Shown piece after piece: positions 57,683 to 64,000 of a stretch of DNA of 64,000 nucleotides (positions are counted from its first letter, which is position 1; each line of letters begins with the position of its first letter). The notes under the pieces were generated by a model that was not told where the DNA came from, did no database searches, and was given only the letters and a program-made list of their open reading frames with translations. Position numbers and translations under genes: made by a program. Origin of the DNA: Hymenobacter gummosus (GTDB taxonomy: Bacteria > Bacteroidota > Bacteroidia > Cytophagales > Hymenobacteraceae); the NCBI RefSeq assembly GCF_003970915.1, contig NZ_RXOF01000002.1, forward strand, positions 248,001 through 312,000, read 5' to 3'.

Positions 57683-58642
57683 ATGGTAACCGAGTCGCGT
57701 TTGGGTTATTACCCAGAAGTGGTGCTGCCGGCTGATTTAAAAGTAGCCATGCAGGCAGTGCCACCAGTTCCGCAGGAGCCGGTGCGGCCAGTGGTGCCGC
57801 CGACCCCAAACAAGGTAAGCACGTTTAATTTCGGGTTTGTGGTCTTGGGCGGTGCGTTCCTAATTTTGCTGATTGGCTCTGAGTTAGGTGTACTGGGGAT
57901 GGGGTTTGGTGTTGTGCTGCTTATCATTCAGCATTTTTCCATTCAAAGCGCCAAACGTGCCTACACTCGTAATCTGCACAGCCATACCGTAGCAACCCGG
58001 GCCCTGGAAGAATACCCCGGTAAGAAGCTGCGGTACGAGCAGGAACTAGCGCGGTATCGACAACCTGGGTATTCAGAACAGTACCGCAGGGAGCAGATAG
58101 CACAAGAGCTGAAATCCACATCAGAGCCAGTTCCGATGAGTGCCATGCAGCAGCTAACAATTAGAAAGGGGAGTAGCGAAGCTCAATTTGAGCAGTTGCT
58201 CAAGCAGTGGTTTGGAGCGACTCGCATTGATTCCTCACTGTGCCTGCCGATAGCTTATCGGTCGTTTGACAATAACTACTATTACCCTGATTTTGTGTAC
58301 AGGCACCCCAGTGGATTATGCATTGATATTGAGATTGACGAGCCTTATACTGGTATCACCAAGGAACCCATCCATTATCAGGGGCAAGACCATCAGCGCA
58401 ACAAATACTTCGCAGAAAAAGGCTGGGTAGTAGTGCGTTTTGCGGAACAACAGATTATTACTCAACCGGAGTTGTGCTGTAAGCTGCTGGCCGAGGTTAT
58501 TGCTCAACTGGTTCCTGGGCAGGTAGCTGCACAGTCAACCACGGGCATACTTACGCCTGTGCCCAAGTGGACTTTTGAGCAGGCAAAAGAAATGGCACGC
58601 CGCGATGTTCGCGACTTGTATAAAACCCTTCCAACTCTCTAA
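57683..58642 (+). CDS. Membrane-anchored endonuclease-like protein
   Basis: 319 residues from ATG 57683, one base after the preceding stop. A Pro-rich N-terminus, one hydrophobic hairpin (about 50-86), a charged helical linker (EYPGKKLRYEQELARYRQPG), then a DUF559/Vsr-like fold: SSEAQFEQLLKQWFGATRID, YYYPDFVYRHPSGLCIDIEI, DHQRNKYFAEKGWVVVRF. Candidate catalytic residues are Asp203 and Glu216. The fold is seen in DNA nucleases; why it would be on the membrane is unclear. It is close to an M48-type protease gene and the hsd operon. Confidence 0.65.
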   Translation: MVTESRLGYYPEVVLPADLKVAMQAVPPVPQEPVRPVVPPTPNKVSTFNFGFVVLGGAFLILLIGSELGVLGMGFGVVLLIIQHFSIQSAKRAYTRNLHSHTVATRALEEYPGKKLRYEQELARYRQPGYSEQYRREQIAQELKSTSEPVPMSAMQQLTIRKGSSEAQFEQLLKQWFGATRIDSSLCLPIAYRSFDNNYYYPDFVYRHPSGLCIDIEIDEPYTGITKEPIHYQGQDHQRNKYFAEKGWVVVRFAEQQIITQPELCCKLLAEVIAQLVPGQVAAQSTTGILTPVPKWTFEQAKEMARRDVRDLYKTLPTL

Positions 58643-58645
58643 TGC

Positions 58646-58864
58646 ATGGAAAACGTACATACCACCCCCAAAGAAACAGGAAGCAACCTGTGGATCGGCG
58701 TAGGCTACTTCTTTGCCGTCCTGGGCGGAATTATCGGCATTGCAATTGGTTATAACTACCGCTCCAAGAAGTACGATGACCAGACTCGCCGGCATGGCTT
58801 GTACATTATCATCATTGGGTCCATCATCATGGCTATAGCCAAAGTGATGATGACAAGTCGCTAA
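58646..58864 (+). CDS. Small membrane protein, 72 residues
   Basis: Two hydrophobic helices (LWIGVGYFFAVLGGIIGIAI and LYIIIIGSIIMAIAKVMM) joined by a charged RSKKYDDQTRRHG loop, the layout of small inner-membrane proteins of mobile loci. It follows the nuclease-like gene by three bases, so it is in the same operon. Confidence 0.6.
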   Translation: MENVHTTPKETGSNLWIGVGYFFAVLGGIIGIAIGYNYRSKKYDDQTRRHGLYIIIIGSIIMAIAKVMMTSR

Positions 58865-58989
58865 ACAGATGCCCATTATCGTTATGCAGGGTGTTTACAG
58901 CCTTTCTTCCGACTGCGTTTATGGACACAGCGCACGGTAGACAGGTGAGGAGGCACCCGGCATGACGCATTACAATCTTTGAGTAGTTC

Positions 58990-59706
58990 ATGACGACGCA
59001 GCTGCAGATAGGGGAGCTGGAAGTGGACGTGGTGCGGAAGAACATCCGCAACGTGCACCTGGCCGTGCTGCCGCCCAGCGGGCGGGTGCGCGTGGCCACG
59101 CCCCGGCATGTGGACGATGAGCAGGTGCGCCTGCTGGTGATTGGGCGCCTGGGCTGGATACGTGCGCAGCAAGCCAAGTTTGAGCAGCAGCCCCGGCAGA
59201 CGCAGCGGGAATACGTGTCGGGGGAGACGCACTACTACCGGGGGCAGCGCTATCGGCTGGTGGTGCGCTACGCGGATGCCGCACCTCAGGTGCATATTCG
59301 GAACACGCAGTACTTGGACCTGCAGGTGCGGCCGGGCAGCACGGTGGAGCAGCGCGCGACGGTGCTGCAGGAGTGGTACCGGGAGCGGCTGAAGGAGCAG
59401 CTGCCCGCGGTGGTGGCGAAATGGGAAGCGGTGATAGGGCAGCACGCGGCGGCTTGGGCCGTGAAGCGGATGAAGACCAAGTGGGGGACCTGCAACATTG
59501 AGGCGCGGCGCATCTGGCTGAACCTGGAGCTGGCGAAGGTGGCGCCGCACCTGATGGAATACGTGGTGGTGCACGAGCTGACGCACCTGCTGGAGCGGCA
59601 GCACAACGAGCGTTTTCGGGCGCTGTTGGATGGCTTTATGCCGCAGTGGCGCAGTTACCGTGAGGAGCTGAACGGGACTATGCTGGCGCCTTTTGTGGAA
59701 GGCTGA
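58990..59706 (+). CDS. YgjP-type metallopeptidase (M48/DUF45)
   Basis: 238 residues. ARNIRNVHLAVLPPSG-type strands at the start, then LGWIRAQQAKFEQQPRQTQR, the diagnostic MKTKWGTCN, and the zinc site YVVVHELTHLLERQHNERF (HExxH plus a third His). YgjP/SprT-like peptidases are often encoded with type I restriction-modification genes, as here. The substrate is not known. The ATG at 58990 follows 125 bases of spacer. Confidence 0.87.
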   Translation: MTTQLQIGELEVDVVRKNIRNVHLAVLPPSGRVRVATPRHVDDEQVRLLVIGRLGWIRAQQAKFEQQPRQTQREYVSGETHYYRGQRYRLVVRYADAAPQVHIRNTQYLDLQVRPGSTVEQRATVLQEWYRERLKEQLPAVVAKWEAVIGQHAAAWAVKRMKTKWGTCNIEARRIWLNLELAKVAPHLMEYVVVHELTHLLERQHNERFRALLDGFMPQWRSYREELNGTMLAPFVEG

Positions 59707-59749
59707 TCAGGGGAGGCGAAGCAATGGTAGACGTGCGCTGGAAAATTTT

Positions 59750-59767
59750 TGCAACTTTTTCGTTGCA
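59750..59767. promoter_or_regulatory. Palindrome upstream of the toxin-antitoxin-chaperone cassette
   Basis: TGCAAC-N6-GTTGCA, a perfect six-base inverted repeat, 24 bases before the proposed toxin start. It is in an AT-rich patch and is a plausible operator for the antitoxin, which carries a helix-turn-helix. Confidence 0.5.
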
Positions 59768-59790
59768 TTTACGCTTTAAGACTTACAGAT

Positions 59791-60180
59791 TTGAGCACTG
59801 ATTCGCTTCCAACCCCGGCCGAAGTTGAACAGTTTCTGCGTGAGCTGCACCAGAAAATGGACCACACTCCGAATCTGTGGCCGATTGTGTTTCTCGACCG
59901 GCGAGATAATAAGAACCGTCAGGCCTTGATTGACCTGAACATCCGGCCAGCCGACCGTATTCCTTACATCCGTCGTCTCACTCCATATGACTACTGCCAA
60001 GGCCCTCGCCCGGATACAGACAACCCACCCCCCGGAAAAGGGCCGCTGTGGGTATTCGGCACCTTGGTAAACCAGACGATGGTGTACATCAAGATCCAGC
60101 TGGGCGATTTTAACGGCGCTCCGATCTGCATCTCCTTTCATCCCGAAGAGCATCCGCTCCGGTTTCCGTTTCGGCCGTGA
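59791..60180 (+). CDS. MqsR-like toxin
   Basis: About 129 residues from TTG 59791; the frame extends to 59749. LPTPAEVEQFLRELHQKMD, LWPIVFLDRRDNKNRQALID, RIPYIRRLTPYDYCQGPRPD, LWVFGTLVNQTMVYIKIQLG and APICISFHPEEHPLRFPF follow the strand/helix order of MqsR-type mRNA interferases (RelE-like fold). MqsR cuts at GCU in mRNA; the target here is unknown. Followed by the antitoxin and SecB-like genes. The Tyr/Asp/Lys arrangement for catalysis is not proven. Confidence 0.65.
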   Translation: MSTDSLPTPAEVEQFLRELHQKMDHTPNLWPIVFLDRRDNKNRQALIDLNIRPADRIPYIRRLTPYDYCQGPRPDTDNPPPGKGPLWVFGTLVNQTMVYIKIQLGDFNGAPICISFHPEEHPLRFPFRP

Positions 60181-60228
60181 GGGCTATGGCGGCGACTGTT
60201 TTTCTCTCCCTCTCCAAGCATTTTCAAC

Positions 60229-60819
60229 ATGTTAGTTAGCCCTTTCACTGGTGGCGCGGTCCGGGAAATCCTGGACACGCAGCCCTATACCTTTCGCGGC
60301 GAGCAGTACGACGTAACAGCACCGGTGTACGAGTGCGTAGACACGGGCGAGCAGTTTACGACCAACGAGCAGGACGAAGAATTTCTGCGTCGTCTGCACG
60401 CGATGTGGCGTGCGCGGCACCGGGTACCGGCCGCCGAAGAACTGGGCGCCCGCCGCGAGGAGCTGGGCCTGACGGCCCGAGAAATGTCGGCACTGCTGGG
60501 GCTGGGCGTGAATCAGTGGCGGCAGTACGAGGCAGGGGAGGTTCCCTCTAACTCGAACGTGCTGCTGCTACGCATGGTGTGTTCGCGCCAGGGGCTGGCC
60601 GCTATTGTGGCCCAGCAGGAGCACGAGCTGCCGGAGCGCACGCTGCGCAAATTGCGTAAGGCACTGCTCACCGCTATGACGCCTGCGTTGCTCCAGCCAG
60701 TCAGCCATGAATTGTCGCGGGAGCATATTATGGAGTTGTTGGACCGTCAGGGTGGCGCGCTGCCGTTGGGCGCCTACATGACCCAAAGCCCAGCACAACC
60801 TAACTCGGTAGCTTTCTAA
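60229..60819 (+). CDS. MqsA-like antitoxin with extended C-terminus
   Basis: 196 residues. The N-terminus (FTGGAVREILDTQPYTFRGE, VYECVDTGEQFTTNEQDEEF) is a YgiT-type domain that has lost most zinc cysteines. The centre has an Xre-like helix-turn-helix (RREELGLTAREMSALLGLGV, NQWRQYEAGEVPSNSN). The last 65 residues (HELPERTLRKLRKALLTAMT and HIMELLDRQGGALPLGAYMT) exceed the usual antitoxin. In toxin-antitoxin-chaperone systems this tail is the chaperone-binding part; this is inference from position. It should neutralise the toxin and repress the operon. Confidence 0.72.
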   Translation: MLVSPFTGGAVREILDTQPYTFRGEQYDVTAPVYECVDTGEQFTTNEQDEEFLRRLHAMWRARHRVPAAEELGARREELGLTAREMSALLGLGVNQWRQYEAGEVPSNSNVLLLRMVCSRQGLAAIVAQQEHELPERTLRKLRKALLTAMTPALLQPVSHELSREHIMELLDRQGGALPLGAYMTQSPAQPNSVAF

Positions 60820-60831
60820 CCAGCGCCATGT

Positions 60832-61365
60832 ATGCCCACTCCAGATCTGGATCGTATTCATCTGGCTGCAGCTGCATTCCTAGAATGCAGTATTAGTCCT
60901 TCTGACGGCTCAGGGCGTGACGTAAGACGTTTTACCATACCAGACGAGACTTGGCTGTATCCCCAGTTTTCGGTGGAGGAGAAGCGTATTTCCTACGTTG
61001 TACATGTGCATTGCCAAGGGCTATGCATAGACGGCAAGCCAACGGGAACAGAAGGAAGATTTCAGGTTTACTTCGACTTTGAAGTCGATAACCTGTCGGA
61101 ACACGTACTGACGACTGAGGGATACGACGGACCGTTCCCAACTCGGGAGCTTATGGTCATGTTGGGTGGAGTGGCCTATTCAACGGCACGCGGTATGATT
61201 ATGACGAAGGTTCTGGATACTCCTTTAAATGGTTTTGCACTGCCATTACGCGGACCTTCGGAGCTGTTTCAGGCTTCGATGAAACGACTGCAGGACCCCG
61301 AATTGGCCAATGGAGCCAGCGTTGGCAAAAAAAAGCCAGCGTCGAAGACTCGCAGGAAAAAATAG
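60832..61365 (+). CDS. SecB-like chaperone of a TAC system
   Basis: 177 residues, 12 bases after the antitoxin. RIHLAAAAFLECSISPSDGS, YPQFSVEEKRISYVVHVHCQ, EGRFQVYFDFEVDNLSEHVL and, most clearly, GGVAYSTARGMIMTKVLDTP, LNGFALPLRG follow the SecB fold (four-strand sheet, then two helices); the last block matches the conserved helix of SecB-like proteins. In TAC operons a SecB paralog guards the antitoxin from degradation. The Lys/Arg tail is unusual. The family is read by eye; a profile search should settle it. Confidence 0.6.
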   Translation: MPTPDLDRIHLAAAAFLECSISPSDGSGRDVRRFTIPDETWLYPQFSVEEKRISYVVHVHCQGLCIDGKPTGTEGRFQVYFDFEVDNLSEHVLTTEGYDGPFPTRELMVMLGGVAYSTARGMIMTKVLDTPLNGFALPLRGPSELFQASMKRLQDPELANGASVGKKKPASKTRRKK

Positions 61366-61377
61366 CTTTAAAGCCTG

Positions 61378-61431
61378 CGAAAAGACTGGAACGTTATACT
61401 CCCTACGAGATATGACGTTCCAGTCTTTTCG
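61378..61431. terminator. Bidirectional terminator hairpin
   Basis: CGAAAAGACTGGAACGT and ACGTTCCAGTCTTTTCG form a perfect 17-base-pair stem with a 20-base loop, between the convergent SecB-like gene and the leftward gene at 61466. Confidence 0.75.
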
Positions 61432-61465
61432 TATAAGCCCCATTGTGTCTGCCGAAATAGCACAG

Positions 61466-62335
61466 CTACAGGCAGTTGGGGTTGATGCCGTGGCGCTCGG
61501 CGAAGCGGCGGGTACTGGCCCAGTGGCGCTGATCGATGGCACGCTGGGCTTCCTCGCCGGGCTTCCAGTCCTGGCGGGGCTGGCGGATGGTGGCGGCCGT
61601 GGTTTCGTCGCGCAGCTGCTGGGCCTGCTCGGGGGTGATGAGGCCGCGCTTTTCCTTCTGGCCGATGACGGTGAGCCGGTGGCGGAGGTGGGCGGCGTTG
61701 GGGTGGTCGTCGGGAATCTGGCGGCCGATGCCAGCCATGAGCTGCGGGGCGGCTTGCTGCAGCTGCTGCAAGGCCTGGTTTTGATTGGTGGCGCCCTGTG
61801 CCTTCTGGTCAAGGTGCTGCTGATTGAGGTAGTCGGCCTTGCGCTCGAAGTAATCCGTCAAAGCGGCGTAGACCACCGCCATGTCGAGCGTGTTGTAGTA
61901 GGCTTTCAGTTTACCGCTGGTGCGGGCCTCTTTCAGCGCTAGCACGAGGTCTTTCAAGCTGTCGTGGGTGTAGGTCTGCACCAGGTAATCGGCAGCTTCC
62001 ATCAGGTCGGCGGCGTCGGGCTTGTGCTCGGCCCGCACGGAGTCGACGAAGGCCCGCAGCACCACGACCACCAGCTTGGTTACCTCCCGTTCGCCGAGCG
62101 TGCGGCGGAGTTGAAACAACTTGGGCGCGGTCAGGGCGGCGGCTTTGGTCAGGCCCAGGCTTACGTCGGCCAGCATCTCGCGAATAGCGGGCGTCGTGCT
62201 GCGAGCCAACTCCCTAATCCCAGCGGCTCGAACGGTAGCCACTAGCTGGGCCTCCGGGGTCAACGGTGCTGGAGCTAGTGCCTGGCTCGTGGCGCTGGAC
62301 GGTTGGAGCAAGTTTGAGTCGGTTATCGTGTGCAT
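61466..62335 (-). CDS. Mobile-element hypothetical protein, 289 residues
   Basis: From ATG 62335. Helical throughout: LSLGLTKAAALTAPKLFQLR-type segments, LGEREVTKLVVVVLRAFVDS, ADYLVQTYTHDSLKDLVLAL, LKAYYNTLDMAVVYAALTDY, and the Gln-rich NQNQALQQLQQAAPQL. No known domain. It overlaps the next gene by 122 bases in another frame, which is long; a later start would reduce that. Likely a helper protein of replication or maintenance in the same operon. Confidence 0.6.
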   Translation of the reverse strand: MHTITDSNLLQPSSATSQALAPAPLTPEAQLVATVRAAGIRELARSTTPAIREMLADVSLGLTKAAALTAPKLFQLRRTLGEREVTKLVVVVLRAFVDSVRAEHKPDAADLMEAADYLVQTYTHDSLKDLVLALKEARTSGKLKAYYNTLDMAVVYAALTDYFERKADYLNQQHLDQKAQGATNQNQALQQLQQAAPQLMAGIGRQIPDDHPNAAHLRHRLTVIGQKEKRGLITPEQAQQLRDETTAATIRQPRQDWKPGEEAQRAIDQRHWASTRRFAERHGINPNCL

Positions 62336-63230
62336 CGTTGAGCATAAACTTGGTGGCGGTGGCCTTCCAGTCGCGGCGGCGGGGTGGCTCCCCATCCTTG
62401 CGCCAGTTGGTCACCTGCGCGTGGTAGAATCGTAAATCGGCCAGCTGGTAATCGGTGCCCTCGAACGCCTTGATGAACTGCTCCACGTCGGCCAACTTGG
62501 ATTCGGCAAAGGGTACTTCGGGGCGCTGGGCCCGGCCGCGCTGCCGACGCGGCTCATTGGTCTGAGCGGTAGCCGCTGCTCGGATGGTGGCCTGCTTCAC
62601 CCCTTTTCTTTTTGGCGCAACTTTTTCTTTTGGGGCCTCGGCTGCGCCGGTGGTTGGTAGCTCGTCGGGCATTACTTCCGCCCTTGAAAGCCCTTCGCCT
62701 GGGAAAACCTGCCCCTCTTTTTTTTTCATGCCGCCGCCTCCCTGTTTAGGTAGCTGTTTACTACCACCTGTTTTATCTAATAAGGAGGGTTGGCTCACTT
62801 TCGGGCTAACCTCGGAGCCAGGTTGGCCCAGTTCCGGGCTAACCGGTTGGCCTGAATCCGGGCTAACCTCGGCTTCGGGGGTTGGCCCACTTTCGGGCAT
62901 GCCTACCGGATGCGGTTGGCCTGCTTTCGGGCCAACCTGCCCGCCCAGCTCTGTCATCAGCACGCGGGTGCCTTGGGTGCTGTCGTGGCTGGGCCGGTAG
63001 GTGAGCAGCCCCCAGGCCTGGAGGTCACGCAGGGCACTGGTGTAGGTGTCGCGGGAGCCGATGCGGGCGGCCTGCATCAGTTCACGCCGGTCTATCAGCA
63101 GGGCCTCAGGGAAACGTTCGAGGTTCCATTGCCGAAACAGGGCGAAATACAGGCTGACGTGGTGGGGCTTGCTGGCCGGGCAGCTGAGCAGGTGCTCGTG
63201 GGCGGCCATGCTGTGCTTGATGTAGTTCAC
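62214..63230 (-). CDS. Helix-turn-helix protein of Bacteroidota mobile elements
   Basis: 338 residues. The start MNYIKHSMAAHEHLLSCPAS, HHVSLYFALFRQWNLERFPE and LIDRRELMQAARIGSRDTYT with LRDLQAWGLLTYRPS is a winged helix-turn-helix that recurs in integrative elements and prophages of Bacteroidota. Residues 95-150 are Pro/Gln/Gly-rich and encoded by the five 24-base repeats. The C-terminal part (VEQFIKAFEGTDYQLADLRF, DWKATATKFMLND) is the conserved DUF-like end of this family. It likely binds DNA in replication or regulation. Its 3' part overlaps the next gene. Confidence 0.78.
   Translation of the reverse strand: MNYIKHSMAAHEHLLSCPASKPHHVSLYFALFRQWNLERFPEALLIDRRELMQAARIGSRDTYTSALRDLQAWGLLTYRPSHDSTQGTRVLMTELGGQVGPKAGQPHPVGMPESGPTPEAEVSPDSGQPVSPELGQPGSEVSPKVSQPSLLDKTGGSKQLPKQGGGGMKKKEGQVFPGEGLSRAEVMPDELPTTGAAEAPKEKVAPKRKGVKQATIRAAATAQTNEPRRQRGRAQRPEVPFAESKLADVEQFIKAFEGTDYQLADLRFYHAQVTNWRKDGEPPRRRDWKATATKFMLNDAHDNRLKLAPTVQRHEPGTSSSTVDPGGPASGYRSSRWD
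62788..62937. repeat. Five 24-base iteron-like palindromic repeats
   Basis: Units at 62788-62811, 62821-62844, 62845-62868, 62880-62903 and 62914-62937. Each starts GGTTGGC and ends GGGCTAACC or a variant, so each is an imperfect palindrome; they are spaced 0-11 bases apart. They lie within the coding region of the helix-turn-helix gene, like iterons bound by plasmid or element initiator proteins. Confidence 0.75.
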
Positions 63231-63841
63231 GCTTCACGCAGCTGCTCGGTTGGTGGCGTGATGTAGGCGTTGGCTTCGGCAATCAGGGCGCGGTCATCGT
63301 CGGGCCCGAACAAATCGAGCTGGCGGCCAGCCTCGGCCCGCTTGCCGCGCAACGCCGCTTCGACCTCGGCCAGCGCATCGAGCACCCCCGTTTCCAGCAG
63401 GCCGGTATAGGCGTAAGCGTGGCTGGTTTCGTCGTCGTAGGCCACGTAGGGACTGGTCAGGTTCAGCACCTTGCCACCCTTCAACTCGCGCTGGCCGATG
63501 AGCGTGACGCCGCCATTGCGGCCGATGCTGAGGCCGGTGACGGTGTAGCCGGTGAAGTGGGCGGGCAGCTCCTGGGCTTCGTCCTCGGGCCAGTAGTCGG
63601 GCGTTTCGGCCAGCTGTTCGGTGAGCAGGCAGAGGTGGGGCACGAGGCAGGAAAAGCGGTGCTGCAGGTCGGTGTGGACCAACTCGGTGCCCTGCATGGT
63701 GAAGGTCCTGGCGGGGGCGTCGGGCTCGTGCTGCTCGGTAAACTCGGCGTAGAGCAGGCCGTTTTTCAGCTTGGCCTTCTGGATGCTGATAATGGAGGTA
63801 GCGGCTTCGGGGCCAACGACGGGGGCAAGCTGGGTGCTCAT
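63227..63841 (-). CDS. Mobile-element hypothetical protein, 204 residues
   Basis: Beta-rich first half (ISIQKAKLKNGLLYAEFTEQ, RTFTMQGTELVHTDLQHRFS, FTGYTVTGLSIGRNGGVTLI, KGGKVLNLTSPYVAYDDETS), then helical (VLDALAEVEAALRGKRAEAG) with DLFGPDDD. No family recognised; proteins of this layout occur in phage-like elements of Bacteroidota. Its stop overlaps the next gene by four bases; its start overlaps the preceding stop by four bases. Confidence 0.6.
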   Translation of the reverse strand: MSTQLAPVVGPEAATSIISIQKAKLKNGLLYAEFTEQHEPDAPARTFTMQGTELVHTDLQHRFSCLVPHLCLLTEQLAETPDYWPEDEAQELPAHFTGYTVTGLSIGRNGGVTLIGQRELKGGKVLNLTSPYVAYDDETSHAYAYTGLLETGVLDALAEVEAALRGKRAEAGRQLDLFGPDDDRALIAEANAYITPPTEQLREA

Positions 63842-64000
63842 GAGGGCTGCAGGGTTTGGTGGTGGGCATGGAAGACAGCAGCCGAGAAGCCGCGGGGCGT
63901 GAGGCTGCGTATGTTGGCGCGGTTCTTCGAGCCGGGCACCTTGTCCACCATCGAGCCGTTGACGGGAAACACCGGGCGCTTTTCGGGCATCTGGAAGCCG
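63838..64000 (-). CDS. Partial hypothetical protein at the right edge
   Basis: The frame is open from the edge to a stop that overlaps the next ATG (ATGA type). From the internal ATG at 63990 it encodes 50 residues, with KRPVFPVNGSMVDKVPGSKN and TPRGFSAAVFHAHHQ. The true start is probably outside the window. It is the first visible gene of the leftward operon; function not inferable. Confidence 0.5.
   Translation of the reverse strand, partial: GFQMPEKRPVFPVNGSMVDKVPGSKNRANIRSLTPRGFSAAVFHAHHQTLQPS

Noticed and set aside
62788-62937. CRISPR array
   Set aside because: Units are nearly adjacent (0-11 base gaps), so there are no spacers; they lie in an open reading frame and no cas gene is seen.
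29707-64000. Complete prophage
   Set aside because: Integrase, RecE-like and endolysin-like genes are present but no capsid, portal, terminase or tail gene is found in the visible part.

Overview
The window looks like a chromosomal segment of a high-GC member of the Bacteroidota, most likely Hymenobacter or a close relative. Evidence: type IX secretion sorting domains (10213-12183, 16942-18300), a TonB-dependent receptor of the outer-membrane beta-barrel type, BatB/BatC-like genes, a YwqK/MORN-repeat protein, and promoters of the Bacteroidota type (TTG, about 18-22 bases, TAnnTTTG) in place of sigma70 boxes. Genus is inference from style; no 16S gene is present.

Positions 1-29560 are core-like chromosome: thioesterase C-terminus, DinB protein, a tandem pair of paralogous multi-pass membrane proteins, pdhB, lipoproteins, an OmpA/TPR lipoprotein, PspC, GT2 glycosyltransferase, YbaB/EbfC, hutH, hisS, secreted T9SS substrates, DUF2459, a TonB receptor and a small carboxypeptidase-regulatory-like protein that share a palindromic operator, a thiolase, and batC/batB. 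Its intergenic spaces hold several dispersed repeat families and well-formed terminators. It ends with three tRNA genes (Ser-GCT, Pro-TGG, Arg-TCT).

From 29560 to the right edge the content is accessory. A tyrosine recombinase lies directly beside tRNA-Arg, which suggests an integrative element using the tRNA 3' end as attachment site; the other end is not visible. Inside are: cargo (secreted nuclease, DUF6266, a glycosylase-like/deiminase pair); a leftward block of phage-type genes (38418 to 34779) with a RecE-like PD-(D/E)XK nuclease, an HNH-like protein and a SymE-like protein; a SLOG protein; a holin-like/M15 endolysin-like set; and at the far end a leftward operon (64000 to 61466) with a helix-turn-helix protein of the type found in Bacteroidota mobile elements, whose gene contains five 24-base iteron-like palindromic repeats. 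No capsid, terminase, portal, tail or conjugation gene is visible.

The stretch 41.3-61.4 kb reads as a defence island. It has a PD-(D/E)XK/unknown/WYL operon, an uncharacterised 495-residue coiled-coil protein, DUF4145 and restriction-endonuclease-like proteins, a complete type I restriction-modification operon (hsdM, an HNH-like gene, hsdS, hsdR) followed by a membrane-anchored nuclease-like protein and a YgjP-type metallopeptidase, and a three-gene toxin-antitoxin-chaperone cassette (MqsR-like, MqsA-like, SecB-like) with a palindrome upstream. The most interesting candidates are this cassette, the HNH gene lodged inside the hsd operon, the glycosylase-like/deiminase pair, the coiled-coil protein, and the iteron array. 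All functional statements rest on reading the sequence; no database search was run.
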